This document shows, piece by piece, positions 63,201-64,000 of a DNA stretch of 64,000 bases. Position numbers and translations under genes: made by a program. The DNA lies in contig OY720348.1 of assembly GCA_963082975.1 (NCBI GenBank), forward strand, positions 15,434,078 to 15,498,077. Reading direction: 5' to 3'. Within the stretch, counting starts at the first letter, position 1; every line of letters starts with the position of its first letter. The stretch is from Labia minor. Taxonomy: Eukaryota > Arthropoda > Insecta > Dermaptera > Spongiphoridae. A model generated the notes under the pieces. The model worked only from the letters and a program-made list of their open reading frames with translations, did not search any database and was not told the DNA's origin.

Positions 63201-63884
63201 TTTGAAAAATCTATTTTTTTCTTTATTTATTCTCAAATTTTAAATTTTACTAATAACATTAATTTTTTTAAATTTACTAATCATATTTATTTTTTTATAA
63301 TTTTATTAATTTTTTTTTATTATTTTACTAATATTTTATCTTTATTCTTATTTTTCTATATTAGTAATTATTAAAATTTAATAAAATTTAATTTAATTAA
63401 AAATTTGTTTATTTTATCATTTTTATATGATAATATATTATCATTATAAAGCTCATTTAATTATTTTCTACAAAATGGGAATATTATAGAGACTATAATA
63501 AGGCTGGATTTTATCTGAATTTAAAGATTTGTTGAATTATTTAAACTCAAATTCCCTTCCTCTAAAGATAGTCAAATTGTATTCACAAAAGCATCAAATT
63601 TAGAAATTTATCAAAATTTCAATTTTTTTCCTATTGCTATACATTGCCTTATTTTACGTTTATGTATTTTATATTTTTATTATTGTATATGTATATACTG
63701 TGAGGGCTTTAATTTTCTTGATGTTGAATGAAAGGGTAGTTGGACTACATCAGAAGTAGTACATTTACTCTAGCTCATTCCTTGTTGTTTTTTATAGTCC
63801 AATGAAAAACCACCCCAAAGGCGACCATCTCTCGCTGAACTGATTCCCGACTGGCCGATTCTACACCACTATGAAAAAATTGAG
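444..63884 (+). CDS. bt: Projectin/twitchin (bent), N-terminal part, about 50 exons, 3' partial
   Basis: This is the N-terminal third or less of the giant sarcomeric protein projectin/twitchin, which in insects links thick filaments to the Z-disc in flight muscle and lies on the A-band in other muscles; full-length family members continue with Fn3/Ig repeats and a myosin-light-chain-kinase-like domain, all beyond this window. Seen in sequence: ATG at 444, eight I-set Ig domains (codons about 1 to 836), a charged PEVK-like segment (about 839 to 1380), Ig9 (about 1413 to 1508) and a linker. Every junction I use has AG acceptor and GT donor and keeps one frame for about 1,616 codons. The second Cys of the Ig fold is often replaced (YKVKAKN, YKVTAKN), as is usual in this family. 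All PEVK exons are symmetric, so splice variants are likely. Identity is from recalled family sequence and architecture; no search was run. Confidence 0.96.
4753..5036 (+). mobile_element. Non-LTR retrotransposon 3' fragment (reverse transcriptase C-terminus)
   Basis: Decayed sense-strand copy of the element seen better at 7567 and 45176: it reads [24 protein letters not shown], then [11 protein letters not shown] and [13 protein letters not shown], where a TGA replaces the Arg/Trp codons of the usual [13 protein letters not shown] deletion then joins it to the 3' end (AKNFRVP). The segment between LVG and RPRT is missing, so it is a dead, internally deleted copy. Confidence 0.85.
6720..7020 (-). 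mobile_element. Decayed mariner transposase remnant
   Basis: On the minus strand, around 6920 down to 6800, translation gives [15 protein letters not shown], a stop, then NLYLFSPV, which closely follows the mariner signature WEVLxHPPYSPDLAPSDYHLF containing the last catalytic Asp. Upstream (7010-6960) [10 protein letters not shown] fits the preceding mariner segment. Several stops and shifts make it non-functional. No terminal repeats were recognised, so the limits are approximate. Confidence 0.7.
7465..7485 (+). mobile_element. Solo terminus of TAGGGTGACC-type hAT MITE
   Basis: The sequence TAGGGTGAGCAAACGTCCCG matches the left end of the elements at 23821 and 26167, but no partner end follows, so this is a truncated relic. 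Confidence 0.5.
7567..7885 (+). mobile_element. Non-LTR retrotransposon 3' end with GATA tail
   Basis: Encodes the C-terminus of an endonuclease/reverse-transcriptase polyprotein of the type often annotated as craniofacial-development-protein-2-like: [52 protein letters not shown]. It is 5'-truncated at the point where LHDLYASP begins and ends in a (GATA)n tail at about 7866-7886, typical of a clade that carries microsatellite tails. The reading frame is open for 103 codons here, so it is a younger copy than the one at 4753. Confidence 0.88.
8649..8942. mobile_element. hAT-type MITE, 294 bp, 8-bp TSD
   Basis: Terminal inverted repeats CAGCGGTCGGGGAAC and GGTTCCCCGACCGCTG are flanked by identical 8-bp target duplications ATCTATTT (8641-8648 and 8943-8950). 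The CAG...CTG ends and 8-bp duplication are diagnostic of the hAT superfamily. There is no transposase; the inside is A-rich, and an apparent 76-codon reading frame there is incidental. Confidence 0.92.
9681..9702 (+). CDS. bt: Projectin exon: 22-nt Ig1-Ig2 linker
   Basis: A tiny exon bounded by TATTTTTCAG and GTAGGT. Joined to the C left by the previous exon and the A of the next it reads P-ADEPREK, then QIDG, which is the conserved Ig1-Ig2 linker of insect projectin. Its recognition rests on this family match and on frame continuity (phase 1 in, phase 2 out). Confidence 0.85.
9944..10242. mobile_element. hAT-type MITE, 299 bp, 8-bp TSD
   Basis: Ends CATAGGTTTTCAAAC and CTTTGGGAACCTCTG are imperfect inverted repeats, flanked by identical ATTTAACC duplications (9936-9943 and 10243-10250). 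The interior carries the ACCTTTTTTTAGAG variant of a motif shared with other hAT MITEs in this window. Several GTAGACCCC repeats occur inside. Confidence 0.9.
11208..11470 (+). mobile_element. Possible tRNA-derived SINE
   Basis: CGTAGTTTAGAGCAAAGGGC resembles a pol III A box region and, about 45 nt on, GGGTTCAAGGGAATC resembles a B box. The segment is less AT-rich than its surroundings and is followed by a body ending near 11470. I could not find a clean target-site duplication, so this remains a suggestion. Confidence 0.45.
12748..13042. mobile_element. hAT-type MITE, 295 bp, CAGTGATTCTYAACC family
   Basis: Ends CAGTGATTCTTAACC and GTTGAGAATCACTG are flanked by AATTAAGG (12740-12747) and CATTAAGG (13043-13050), a 7 of 8 match. 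Subterminal GCGGCACA/TGCCGCGG repeats add internal pairing. The core holds GGTTCTAAAAAAAGGTAA, also present in unrelated-ended hAT MITEs here. Confidence 0.88.
14052..14382. mobile_element. TA-flanked MITE with nested inverted repeat
   Basis: A roughly 35-bp inverted repeat (ACTGATGTATCATGGATTTG at the left; its complement at 14348-14382) is flanked by TA on both sides, suggesting Tc1/mariner-type insertion. Inside, AGGGTTCCACTAATTTTC (about 14086) and GAAAATTAGTGGAACCCT (about 14190-14207) form a second inverted repeat, so another foldback element may be nested. No transposase is present. Confidence 0.7.
14507..14669 (+). CDS. bt: Projectin exon: Ig2, first half
   Basis: Reads [20 protein letters not shown], then [20 protein letters not shown] (B-strand Cys and core Trp) and [14 protein letters not shown]. 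Acceptor AATTTTTAG, donor GAGTTAGT used as CGA|GTTAGT. It ends in phase 0 and the Ig fold is completed by the exon at 17537. The intron splits the domain after the C' region, an intron position seen again in Ig3 and Ig6. Confidence 0.92.
14819..15076. mobile_element. hAT-type MITE, 258 bp, CAGTGATGTATTGG family
   Basis: Ends CAGTGGTGTATTGGGAGG and CCAATACATCACTG are flanked by perfect 8-bp duplications GTTGTATA (14811-14818 and 15077-15084). Related copies lie at 37965 (opposite orientation) and 59350. Confidence 0.93.
16069..16745 (-). mobile_element. Defective mariner (irritans-like) element
   Basis: Minus-strand translation from 16579 to about 16100 gives the C-terminal half of a mariner transposase: [28 protein letters not shown] (second catalytic Asp), [20 protein letters not shown] (third catalytic Asp), then after a frameshift near 16265 [20 protein letters not shown]. 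An N-terminal scrap ([15 protein letters not shown], about 16720-16650) is joined directly to the middle, so the segment with the first catalytic Asp is deleted. The 3' end TA|AGGTTTGTTCAAAAG begins at 16069; the other end was not found. Confidence 0.88.
16886..17164 (-). mobile_element. tRNA-derived SINE with target-site duplication
   Basis: Read on the minus strand it starts GGAGGCAGCTAGCCGAGAGT (A-box-like) and about 50 nt later has GGCGTTCGATTCC (B box), then a body with GGAAGGCAACGGGAAACCAC and CCCAAGAAAAATCATCATGG. The 11-bp ATATGTGTACC occurs directly on both sides (16875-16885 and 17165-17175), showing it inserted as a unit. The body resembles the conserved core of SINEs mobilised by RTE-clade LINEs; that link is inference. 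Confidence 0.82.
17537..17678 (+). CDS. bt: Projectin exon: Ig2, second half
   Basis: Reads [20 protein letters not shown], then [20 protein letters not shown] and TISLNFDS, completing Ig2. The sequence is one of the most conserved stretches relative to insect projectin as I know it. Acceptor TGTATTTCAG, donor ACAGTAAGT; ends phase 1. Confidence 0.93.
17679..18348 (+). other. Intron between Ig2 and Ig3
   Basis: A 670-bp intron. Bases 18036-18180 are markedly less AT-rich than the rest and contain no splice-bounded frame-compatible exon that I can find. I see no element ends. Confidence 0.5.
18349..18484 (+). CDS. bt: Projectin exon: Ig3, first half
   Basis: Reads [20 protein letters not shown], then [20 protein letters not shown] and KPNVQW, ending inside the core Trp codon (TG|G). 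Acceptor ATAAATAG is pyrimidine-poor but the frame and linker match leave no doubt. The DEAPVP linker is characteristic between Ig2 and Ig3 of insect projectin. Confidence 0.92.
18485..20859 (+). other. Intron within Ig3
   Basis: A 2.4-kb AT-rich intron splitting the Trp codon of Ig3. It contains a (TA)n tract at 19948-19982. I recognise no transposon ends or extra exon. Confidence 0.6.
20860..21063 (+). CDS. bt: Projectin exon: Ig3, second half
   Basis: Reads [20 protein letters not shown], then [40 protein letters not shown] and FEGGGKP. Completes Ig3 (second Cys replaced by Ala) and starts the glycine-rich linker to Ig4. Acceptor TTACATCAG, donor GAAGTAAGT; ends phase 2. Confidence 0.93.
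21128..21429 (+). CDS. bt: Projectin exon: Ig4
   Basis: Encodes the complete Ig4: [70 protein letters not shown]. Both fold cysteines (MEC and YRC) are present. The preceding intron is only 64 bp. Donor CAAGGTATGC; ends phase 1. Confidence 0.94.
21763..22295 (+). CDS. bt: Projectin exon: Ig5 and first part of Ig6
   Basis: Long 533-nt exon. Ig5: [60 protein letters not shown] with both cysteines. Linker [20 protein letters not shown]. Ig6 begins [20 protein letters not shown] and stops after YYIRLELK. The reading frame remains open past the donor at AAG|GTGAGA, but the Ig fold continues in the next exon, so splicing here is required. Confidence 0.94.
22448..22538 (+). CDS. bt: Projectin exon: end of Ig6
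   Basis: Reads [20 protein letters not shown], then [10 protein letters not shown], the E-to-G strands of Ig6 with the second Cys. Acceptor TTTAATTTCAG, donor AAAGTAATT; ends phase 1. Confidence 0.93.
22608..22954 (+). CDS. bt: Projectin exon: Ig7 and start of Ig8
   Basis: Encodes [20 protein letters not shown], then [60 protein letters not shown], and the opening of Ig8 [17 protein letters not shown]. Ig7 lacks the second fold Cys (YKLVAKN). Ends phase 0 at GCTGTT|GTAAGT. Confidence 0.93.
23381..23460 (+). CDS. bt: Projectin exon: Ig8, first part
   Basis: Reads [20 protein letters not shown], then IKVTWYK. Contains the B-strand Cys and core Trp. Acceptor ATATTTTATAG, donor TAAGTGAGT; ends phase 2. 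Confidence 0.92.
23546..23726 (+). CDS. bt: Projectin exon: Ig8, second part, and start of PEVK
   Basis: Reads [60 protein letters not shown]. It completes the eighth and last Ig of the N-terminal block and ends in lysine-rich residues that open the extensible segment. Ends phase 0, the point from which all following linker exons are symmetric. Confidence 0.93.
23821..23988. mobile_element. hAT-type MITE, 168 bp, TAGGGTGACC family
   Basis: Ends TAGGGTGACCAAACGTCCCG and ATATGGTCACACTA, flanked by TTCATATT and TTCATATA (7 of 8). Closely related to the element at 26167, sharing GTGCTCTGTCCCGGCG and GGGACAGCCTATTGTCCC. Confidence 0.88.
24641..24751 (+). CDS. bt: Projectin PEVK exon: Glu/Lys repeat, 37 codons
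   Basis: Encodes a nearly pure EEKK repeat: [19 protein letters not shown] followed by [16 protein letters not shown]. The regular alternation of two acids and two bases is what is known to form an isolated charged single alpha-helix, unlike the proline-rich flexible PEVK that follows. Acceptor TGATTTTTAG, donor AAGGTAACT; phase 0 at both ends. Confidence 0.88.
25000..25053 (+). CDS. bt: Projectin PEVK exon: acidic, 18 codons
   Basis: Reads [18 protein letters not shown], strongly acidic and serine-rich with no Lys, unlike its neighbours. Acceptor GTTGGGCAG lacks a good pyrimidine tract, donor GAGGTATCT; phase 0 both ends. A weak acceptor suggests regulated inclusion. Confidence 0.72.
25218..25265 (+). 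CDS. bt: Projectin PEVK exon, 16 codons
   Basis: Reads [16 protein letters not shown]. Acceptor TTTTATTTAG, donor GAGGTAATT; symmetric phase 0. Confidence 0.85.
26167..26356. mobile_element. hAT-type MITE, 190 bp, TAGGGTGACC family
   Basis: Ends TAGGGTGAC and TGGTCACCCTA, flanked by perfect ATCTATGA duplications (26159-26166 and 26357-26364). Interior GGTCCTAAAAAAAGGTAAAA matches the shared hAT motif. Confidence 0.93.
26979..27017 (+). CDS. bt: Projectin PEVK exon, 13 codons
   Basis: Reads [13 protein letters not shown]. Acceptor TTTTTGTTTTAG, donor ACGGTAAAT; phase 0. The LKKVE motif recurs in 27090 (LKKTE), 28034 and 61621 (LKKVE). Confidence 0.85.
27090..27146 (+). CDS. bt: Projectin PEVK exon, 19 codons
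   Basis: Reads [19 protein letters not shown]. The upstream intron is only 72 bp. Acceptor TTTTATTAG, donor AAGGTAGGT; phase 0. Confidence 0.85.
28034..28090 (+). CDS. bt: Projectin PEVK exon, 19 codons
   Basis: Reads [19 protein letters not shown]. Acceptor CTTTTTTAG, donor AAGGTAAAT; phase 0. Confidence 0.85.
28629..28958. mobile_element. hAT-type MITE, 330 bp, CAGGGGTCGGCAACC ends
   Basis: Ends CAGGGGTCGGCAACC and GAGGCCGACCCCTG are inverted repeats. The flanks CTTTATATAT and CTTTATATAA are nearly the same but slightly shifted, probably by slippage in the TA run. The motif GGTTCTAAAAAAAAGGTAAG occurs twice inside, in an internal duplication of about 80 bp. Confidence 0.85.
29050..29423. 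mobile_element. hAT-type MITE, 374 bp, CAGTGATTCTYAACC family
   Basis: Ends CAGTGATTCTCAGCC and TTGTTGAGAAACACTG, flanked by perfect CTCTACTA duplications (29042-29049 and 29424-29431). It shares GGCGGCACACAAAGAAAAAG with the element at 12748 and has an extra internal insertion. Confidence 0.92.
29936..29980 (+). CDS. bt: Projectin PEVK exon, 15 codons
   Basis: Reads [15 protein letters not shown]. Acceptor TCACTTTTTAG, donor AAGGTAGTT; phase 0. Confidence 0.83.
30525..30690 (+). mobile_element. Highly decayed non-LTR retrotransposon fragment
   Basis: AATAAAATTCTCCCCAACAT, CTGGGGAATGTCGGAGATTA and ATAAAATCGAGAAGG align in order with the copies at 4753 and 7567 (NRILRSI, GEWRRL, IKSRR), with many changes. 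Confidence 0.65.
30825..31545. repeat. Tandem repeat, unit about 290 bp, 2.5 copies
   Basis: Each unit starts AAAGGGGTTTTATAATTAAA (30825, 31117, 31402) and contains AATTAATGCAATAACA and TTTTATACCCACCTTTTTAT. Copies differ by few changes and by TA-run length, indicating recent local duplication. The third copy stops near 31545. Confidence 0.88.
31589..31634. repeat. (TA)n microsatellite
   Basis: About 46 bp of uninterrupted TA. Comparable tracts occur at 19948-19982, 27540-27570, 43240-43278, 46582-46626, 48516-48539, 51296-51331 and 57233-57271. Confidence 0.95.
32895..32966 (+). CDS. bt: Projectin PEVK exon, 24 codons
   Basis: Reads [20 protein letters not shown] then ISEQ. Acceptor TTTATAG, donor CAGGTATAT; phase 0. 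This is the first clearly proline-rich PEVK exon. Confidence 0.85.
33071..33136 (+). CDS. bt: Projectin PEVK exon, 22 codons
   Basis: Reads [20 protein letters not shown] then PE. Acceptor ATTTTTTAG, donor GAGGTAGAA; phase 0. Confidence 0.83.
34418..34872 (+). mobile_element. Internally deleted mariner derivative, copy 1
   Basis: Ends CGAGGGTGGAGTGTAAAGTT and AAACTTTTCACCCGACCCTC form inverted repeats flanked by TA. The inside keeps mariner transposase scraps in order: [42 protein letters not shown] (first catalytic Asp region), then a low-complexity AATT junction and [18 protein letters not shown] from the C-terminus. The whole catalytic middle is absent. Same structure as 41190. Confidence 0.9.
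36022..36180 (+). mobile_element. Decayed non-LTR retrotransposon fragment
   Basis: GTGAGGCATGGTCCATGA, AATATTTATGGG, GAGAAATGGAGGATATTGC and AACGAGGAATTGCATGA match the other copies in order, with deletions. Confidence 0.72.
37002..37040 (+). CDS. bt: Projectin PEVK exon, 13 codons
   Basis: Reads [13 protein letters not shown]. Acceptor CTTTTATTCAG, donor AAGGTATAT; phase 0. Confidence 0.84.
37183..37221 (+). CDS. bt: Projectin PEVK exon, 13 codons
   Basis: Reads [13 protein letters not shown], containing a basophilic kinase-like RKQSL site. Acceptor GTATTTCTTTAG, donor AAGGTATAT; phase 0. Confidence 0.84.
37313..37360 (+). CDS. bt: Projectin PEVK exon, 16 codons
   Basis: Reads [16 protein letters not shown], with a QRKFS basophilic site. 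Acceptor TTTTAATAG, donor AAGGTGAAT; phase 0. It belongs with 37002, 37183 and 38762 as a subgroup of related R/K-x-S exons. Confidence 0.84.
37965..38211. mobile_element. hAT-type MITE, 247 bp, CAGTGATGTATTGG family
   Basis: Ends CAGTGATGTATTGG and CTCCCAATACTG are flanked by perfect ATAAAAAG duplications (37957-37964 and 38212-38219). Opposite orientation to the copy at 14819. Confidence 0.93.
38762..38821 (+). CDS. bt: Projectin PEVK exon, 20 codons
   Basis: Reads [20 protein letters not shown], with an RKAS site. Acceptor CAAACTAG, donor AAGGTAGTT; phase 0. Last unique exon before the tandem array. Confidence 0.84.
39835..39867 (+). CDS. bt: PEVK array exon 1, [11 protein letters not shown]
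   Basis: Acceptor CATGATTTCACAG, donor AAGGTAAAT. Shares the CATGATTTCACAG acceptor with exons 8 and 14, marking a subtype. Confidence 0.92.
40116..40148 (+). CDS. bt: PEVK array exon 2, [11 protein letters not shown]
   Basis: Codon 7 is Thr instead of Pro. Acceptor TTAATTTCACAG, donor AAGGTAAAC. Confidence 0.92.
40541..40573 (+). CDS. bt: PEVK array exon 3, [11 protein letters not shown]
   Basis: Acceptor CGATTTCACAG, donor AAGGTAAAC. A decayed acceptor without an exon lies upstream at 40436-40456. Confidence 0.92.
41018..41050 (+). CDS. bt: PEVK array exon 4, [11 protein letters not shown]
   Basis: Only copy with Ile at codon 5 (AAA to ATA). Its downstream intron carries the mariner derivative at 41190. 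Sister of exon 9. Confidence 0.92.
41190..41632 (+). mobile_element. Internally deleted mariner derivative, copy 2
   Basis: Ends CGAGGGTGGGGTGAAAAGGT and AACTTTTCACCCCACCCTCG; TA at the right, TG (probably mutated TA) at the left. Encodes [44 protein letters not shown] and, after the junction, [18 protein letters not shown]. It shares the internal junction with 34418, so both derive from one already deleted, mobilised copy. Confidence 0.92.
41859..41891 (+). CDS. bt: PEVK array exon 5, [11 protein letters not shown]
   Basis: Leu is CTC here and in exon 10, against CTG in other copies. Downstream intron nearly identical to that of exon 10. Confidence 0.93.
42173..42205 (+). CDS. bt: PEVK array exon 6, [11 protein letters not shown]
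   Basis: Acceptor CCATTTCACAG; same nucleotide sequence as exon 7, separated by 298 bp, suggesting one recent duplication. Confidence 0.93.
42471..42503 (+). CDS. bt: PEVK array exon 7, [11 protein letters not shown]
   Basis: Identical to exon 6. Its downstream intron contains a decayed extra unit near 42780. Confidence 0.93.
43135..43167 (+). CDS. bt: PEVK array exon 8, [11 protein letters not shown]
   Basis: Acceptor CATGATTTCACAG, donor AAGGTAATT. The following intron is 1.86 kb because of two inserted elements (43323 and 44603). Confidence 0.92.
43323..43926. mobile_element. TA-flanked DNA transposon, 604 bp, CACCTATCCCCCG ends
   Basis: Ends CACCTATCCCCCGTTTTACA and CGGGGGATAGGTG are flanked by TA on both sides. 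Subterminal TTTTACACGG repeats are found in both arms. The ends and TTTACACGG-like repeats resemble the pogo/Tigger group, but no recognisable transposase is present; a minus-strand open frame of 117 codons (43417-43770) has no motif I know. Probably a non-autonomous derivative. Confidence 0.8.
44603..44954. mobile_element. PIF/Harbinger-type foldback MITE, 352 bp
   Basis: Two arms of about 150 bp form an almost perfect inverted repeat: GGCCCGATTCACACACAAGT at the left, its complement at 44935-44954. TTA flanks both sides (44600-44602 and 44955-44957). Three-bp TTA duplication and GG(G/C)CC ends fit PIF/Harbinger. Unlike the AT-rich surroundings it is GC-balanced. Sister introns read CACGTATTAGGTAATAAG at this point, giving an uninterrupted empty site. 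Confidence 0.92.
45027..45059 (+). CDS. bt: PEVK array exon 9, [11 protein letters not shown]
   Basis: Sister of exon 4: following intron starts with GTAAACAGATATACTTATTT and continues to TTTTCTCTTAAAT as in exon 4's intron. Confidence 0.93.
45176..45612 (-). mobile_element. Non-LTR retrotransposon 3' fragment, minus strand
   Basis: A 134-codon open frame (45586 down to 45182) reads [100 protein letters not shown] and ends ASAKNFRVP. It is the reverse-transcriptase C-terminal domain of the same family as 4753 and 7567, the longest and least damaged copy here. The sequence GTAGAGATATAGATAAT at its 3' end is a short GATA-like tail. Confidence 0.9.
45841..45873 (+). CDS. bt: PEVK array exon 10, [11 protein letters not shown]
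   Basis: Same CTC Leu codon as exon 5; sister unit of exon 5. Confidence 0.93.
46156..46188 (+). CDS. bt: PEVK array exon 11, [11 protein letters not shown]
   Basis: Sister of exon 6 by intron sequence; Ile (ATT) has become Asn (AAT), a single-base change. Confidence 0.92.
46484..46516 (+). CDS. bt: PEVK array exon 12, [11 protein letters not shown]
   Basis: Acceptor CCATTTCACAG, donor AAGGTAATT. Confidence 0.92.
46867..46899 (+). CDS. bt: PEVK array exon 13, [11 protein letters not shown]
   Basis: Codons 2 and 7 differ from consensus (Gln and Ser). Confidence 0.91.
47228..47260 (+). CDS. bt: PEVK array exon 14, [11 protein letters not shown]
   Basis: Last intact unit. Acceptor CATGATTTCACAG as in exons 1 and 8. 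A further unit beyond it survives only as intron sequence near 47767. Confidence 0.91.
47261..49072 (+). other. Intron after the exon array
   Basis: Begins with array-type intron sequence, contains ATAAACACGTATTAGGCAATAA-like array sequence near 47767-47800 and a TA tract at 48516. A less AT-rich patch at 48710-48795 has no recognisable function. Confidence 0.55.
49073..49171 (+). CDS. bt: Projectin linker exon with poly-Glu, 33 codons
   Basis: Reads [20 protein letters not shown], then [13 protein letters not shown]. The SSS followed by seven Glu and ESE is a strongly acidic patch. It is less AT-rich than the array and looks conserved rather than repetitive. Acceptor CCCTTCCTAG, donor AAGGTGAGA; phase 0. 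Confidence 0.88.
50284..50487 (+). CDS. bt: Projectin linker exon with basophilic phosphosite cluster, 68 codons
   Basis: Reads [68 protein letters not shown]. Three basophilic kinase-type sites (RKASL, RRGSL, RRPSL) fall within 40 residues. The [10 protein letters not shown] and [10 protein letters not shown] stretches are strongly reminiscent of insect projectin. Acceptor ATTTTGACAG, donor GAGGTAACC; phase 0. Confidence 0.92.
50488..54061 (+). other. Large linker intron
   Basis: Mostly AT-rich and without recognisable transposons. Contains a (TA)n at 51296-51331, (GA)n at 51884-51899, a CTCF-like motif at 52707-52720, and two acceptor-preceded short open stretches (51784 and 52089) considered as alternative terminal exons in the findings. 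Confidence 0.5.
54062..54106 (+). CDS. bt: Projectin linker exon, KLRPGEV copy 1, 15 codons
   Basis: Reads [15 protein letters not shown]. Acceptor TCGCCCGTAG, donor CGGGTAGGT; phase 0. Shares KLRPGEV with the next exon. Confidence 0.82.
54552..54590 (+). CDS. bt: Projectin linker exon, KLRPGEV copy 2, 13 codons
   Basis: Reads [13 protein letters not shown]. Acceptor TTTTTCTGCAG, donor AAGGTGAGA; phase 0. The LRPGEV motif occurs in insect projectin just before the RRPS linker. Confidence 0.88.
54755..54797. repeat. Poly(A) tract of more than 40 nt
   Basis: One of the longest homopolymers in the window, with A/T-only sequence around it. No element body is recognisable upstream, so it may be simple slippage. 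Confidence 0.9.
55185..55226 (+). CDS. bt: Projectin linker exon, 14 codons
   Basis: Reads [14 protein letters not shown]. Acceptor GAACAAAATAG, donor CAGGTTAGG; phase 0. Final member of the run of 32 symmetric exons. Confidence 0.82.
56035..56394. mobile_element. hAT-type MITE, 360 bp, TAGCGTTTCTCAACC ends
   Basis: Ends TAGCGTTTCTCAACC and GGTTGAGAATCACTA are flanked by perfect GGTTAGAG duplications (56027-56034 and 56395-56402). Inside are two copies of GATCGCAAAATCATCT followed by ACCTTTTTTTTAGAACCA or a variant, shared with elements at 28629 and 29050. Confidence 0.93.
56563..56633 (+). other. 71-nt hairpin with 21-bp stem
   Basis: CATGTGGGCGCTGTTGTCGG and its near-complement CCGACAACAGCACCCACATG, with one mismatch, enclose a loop of 29 nt. 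It is GC-rich within a very AT-rich intron. Function unknown; size fits a short hairpin RNA or the remnant of a foldback element. Confidence 0.6.
58879..59020. mobile_element. Probable small hAT-type MITE
   Basis: TAGGTTCTTAAACTGTG and AAGTTTGAGAACCTTTA are inverted repeats. The flanks CTCTATAA and CTCTTAAA match 6 of 8, so the duplication is only weakly supported. TACGCGAA and CACGCGTA repeats inside resemble each other. Confidence 0.65.
59350..59614. mobile_element. hAT-type MITE, 265 bp, CAGTGATGTATTGG family
   Basis: Ends CAGTGGTTTTGGGAGGGGA and CCAATACATCACTG are flanked by CATATCAC and CATACCAC (7 of 8). Interior matches the copy at 14819 over most of its length. Confidence 0.9.
60562..60709 (+). 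CDS. bt: Projectin exon: RRPS linker and start of Ig9
   Basis: Reads [49 protein letters not shown]. Two more basophilic sites (RRRPS, RRPSV) precede the A strand of Ig9. Acceptor TATTTAACAG, donor GAAGGTAATG; ends phase 1. This linker is highly recognisable as projectin. Confidence 0.93.
60815..60879 (+). CDS. bt: Projectin exon: Ig9, B to C strands
   Basis: Reads [20 protein letters not shown], then YK. The usual B-strand Cys is Val and the core Trp is Phe, as is typical for this particular domain. Acceptor TTTTAATTCTAG, donor AAGGTATTA; ends phase 0. Confidence 0.92.
61380..61551 (+). CDS. bt: Projectin exon: Ig9, C' to G strands
   Basis: Reads [57 protein letters not shown]. The DEGQYKI F strand confirms an Ig fold. 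Acceptor TTCTATTAG, donor AGCGGTAAAT; ends phase 1. Confidence 0.93.
61621..61757 (+). CDS. bt: Projectin exon: conserved post-Ig9 linker
   Basis: Reads [46 protein letters not shown]. This linker (DxSGMDFR, LKKRKYxKW, PALKKVE) is among the most conserved non-Ig segments of insect projectin and nematode twitchin. Acceptor ATATTCTTAG, donor AGGGTTAGT; ends phase 0. Confidence 0.94.
62522..62620 (+). CDS. bt: Projectin linker exon, LIPDWP copy 1, 33 codons
   Basis: Reads [33 protein letters not shown]. Acceptor CTTGTCTTGGCAG, donor GAGGTTTCT; phase 0 both ends. It is paralogous to the exon at 63798 over RRxSLxxLIPDWPxL. In other projectins I remember a direct join from the previous exon to the next Ig, so this exon may be alternatively included. 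Confidence 0.82.
62621..63797 (+). other. Intron between LIPDWP exons
   Basis: AT-rich. A short minus-strand scrap of the LINE family is visible at about 63040-63085 (GGATGCATAGAGACCAC ... ATTATGCATTC). Otherwise nothing is supported. Confidence 0.5.
63798..63884 (+). CDS. bt: Projectin linker exon, LIPDWP copy 2, 29 codons
   Basis: Reads [20 protein letters not shown] then ILHHYEKIE. Acceptor TTGTTTTTTATAG, donor GAGGTTGGA; phase 0. Last exon in the window; the gene continues beyond the right edge with the next Ig domain expected. Confidence 0.84.
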
Positions 63885-64000
63885 GTTGGATGCCGAAAAG
63901 TCTTTGTGATCGATGTCAATTTCATTTGAGCACTGCTCTAACCATCAGGCCTGAGAACTTACGCTTCTTCTCTGGAAACTCTTTATAGAATGCTAAATGT

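Overview
This window is intron-rich, very AT-rich animal DNA carrying one large plus-strand protein-coding gene that runs off the right edge. The encoded protein is the N-terminal part of projectin/twitchin (bent, bt in Drosophila), the giant titin-like protein of arthropod muscle. The call rests on conceptual translation across splice sites: an initiator ATG at 444, eight Ig (I-set) domains in the order and with the linkers known from insect projectin (for example [45 protein letters not shown]), a PEVK-like extensible segment, a ninth Ig domain and the conserved [19 protein letters not shown] linker. The rest is intron full of transposon relics. The organism is almost certainly an insect; the order cannot be fixed from this window.

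Layout: Ig1 (444-756) is followed by an 8.9 kb intron; Ig2 to Ig8 lie on exons between 9681 and 23726. From 24641 to 38821 come 13 short charged PEVK-type exons. From 39835 to 47260 lies the most striking structure: 14 tandemly repeated exons, each exactly 33 nt, encoding variants of [11 protein letters not shown] and separated by homologous introns. Five more linker exons (49073-55226) lead to Ig9 (60562-61551) and a linker carrying RRxSL sites (61621-63884). I assemble about 50 exons and about 1,616 codons if all are included. The 32 consecutive exons from 24641 to 55226 all begin and end in phase 0, so any of them can be skipped without a frameshift.

The introns hold many mobile elements: at least ten short non-autonomous hAT-type elements (most with 8-bp target duplications), a PIF/Harbinger-type foldback element, three mariner relics plus a decayed fourth, a TA-flanked element with 5'-CACCTATCCCCCG ends, a tRNA-derived SINE with target duplication, and five 3' fragments of one non-LTR retrotransposon family. 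Several inserted into individual units of the exon array after it had duplicated, so sister units act as natural empty sites. I see no other host gene, no tRNA or rRNA gene and no CRISPR.
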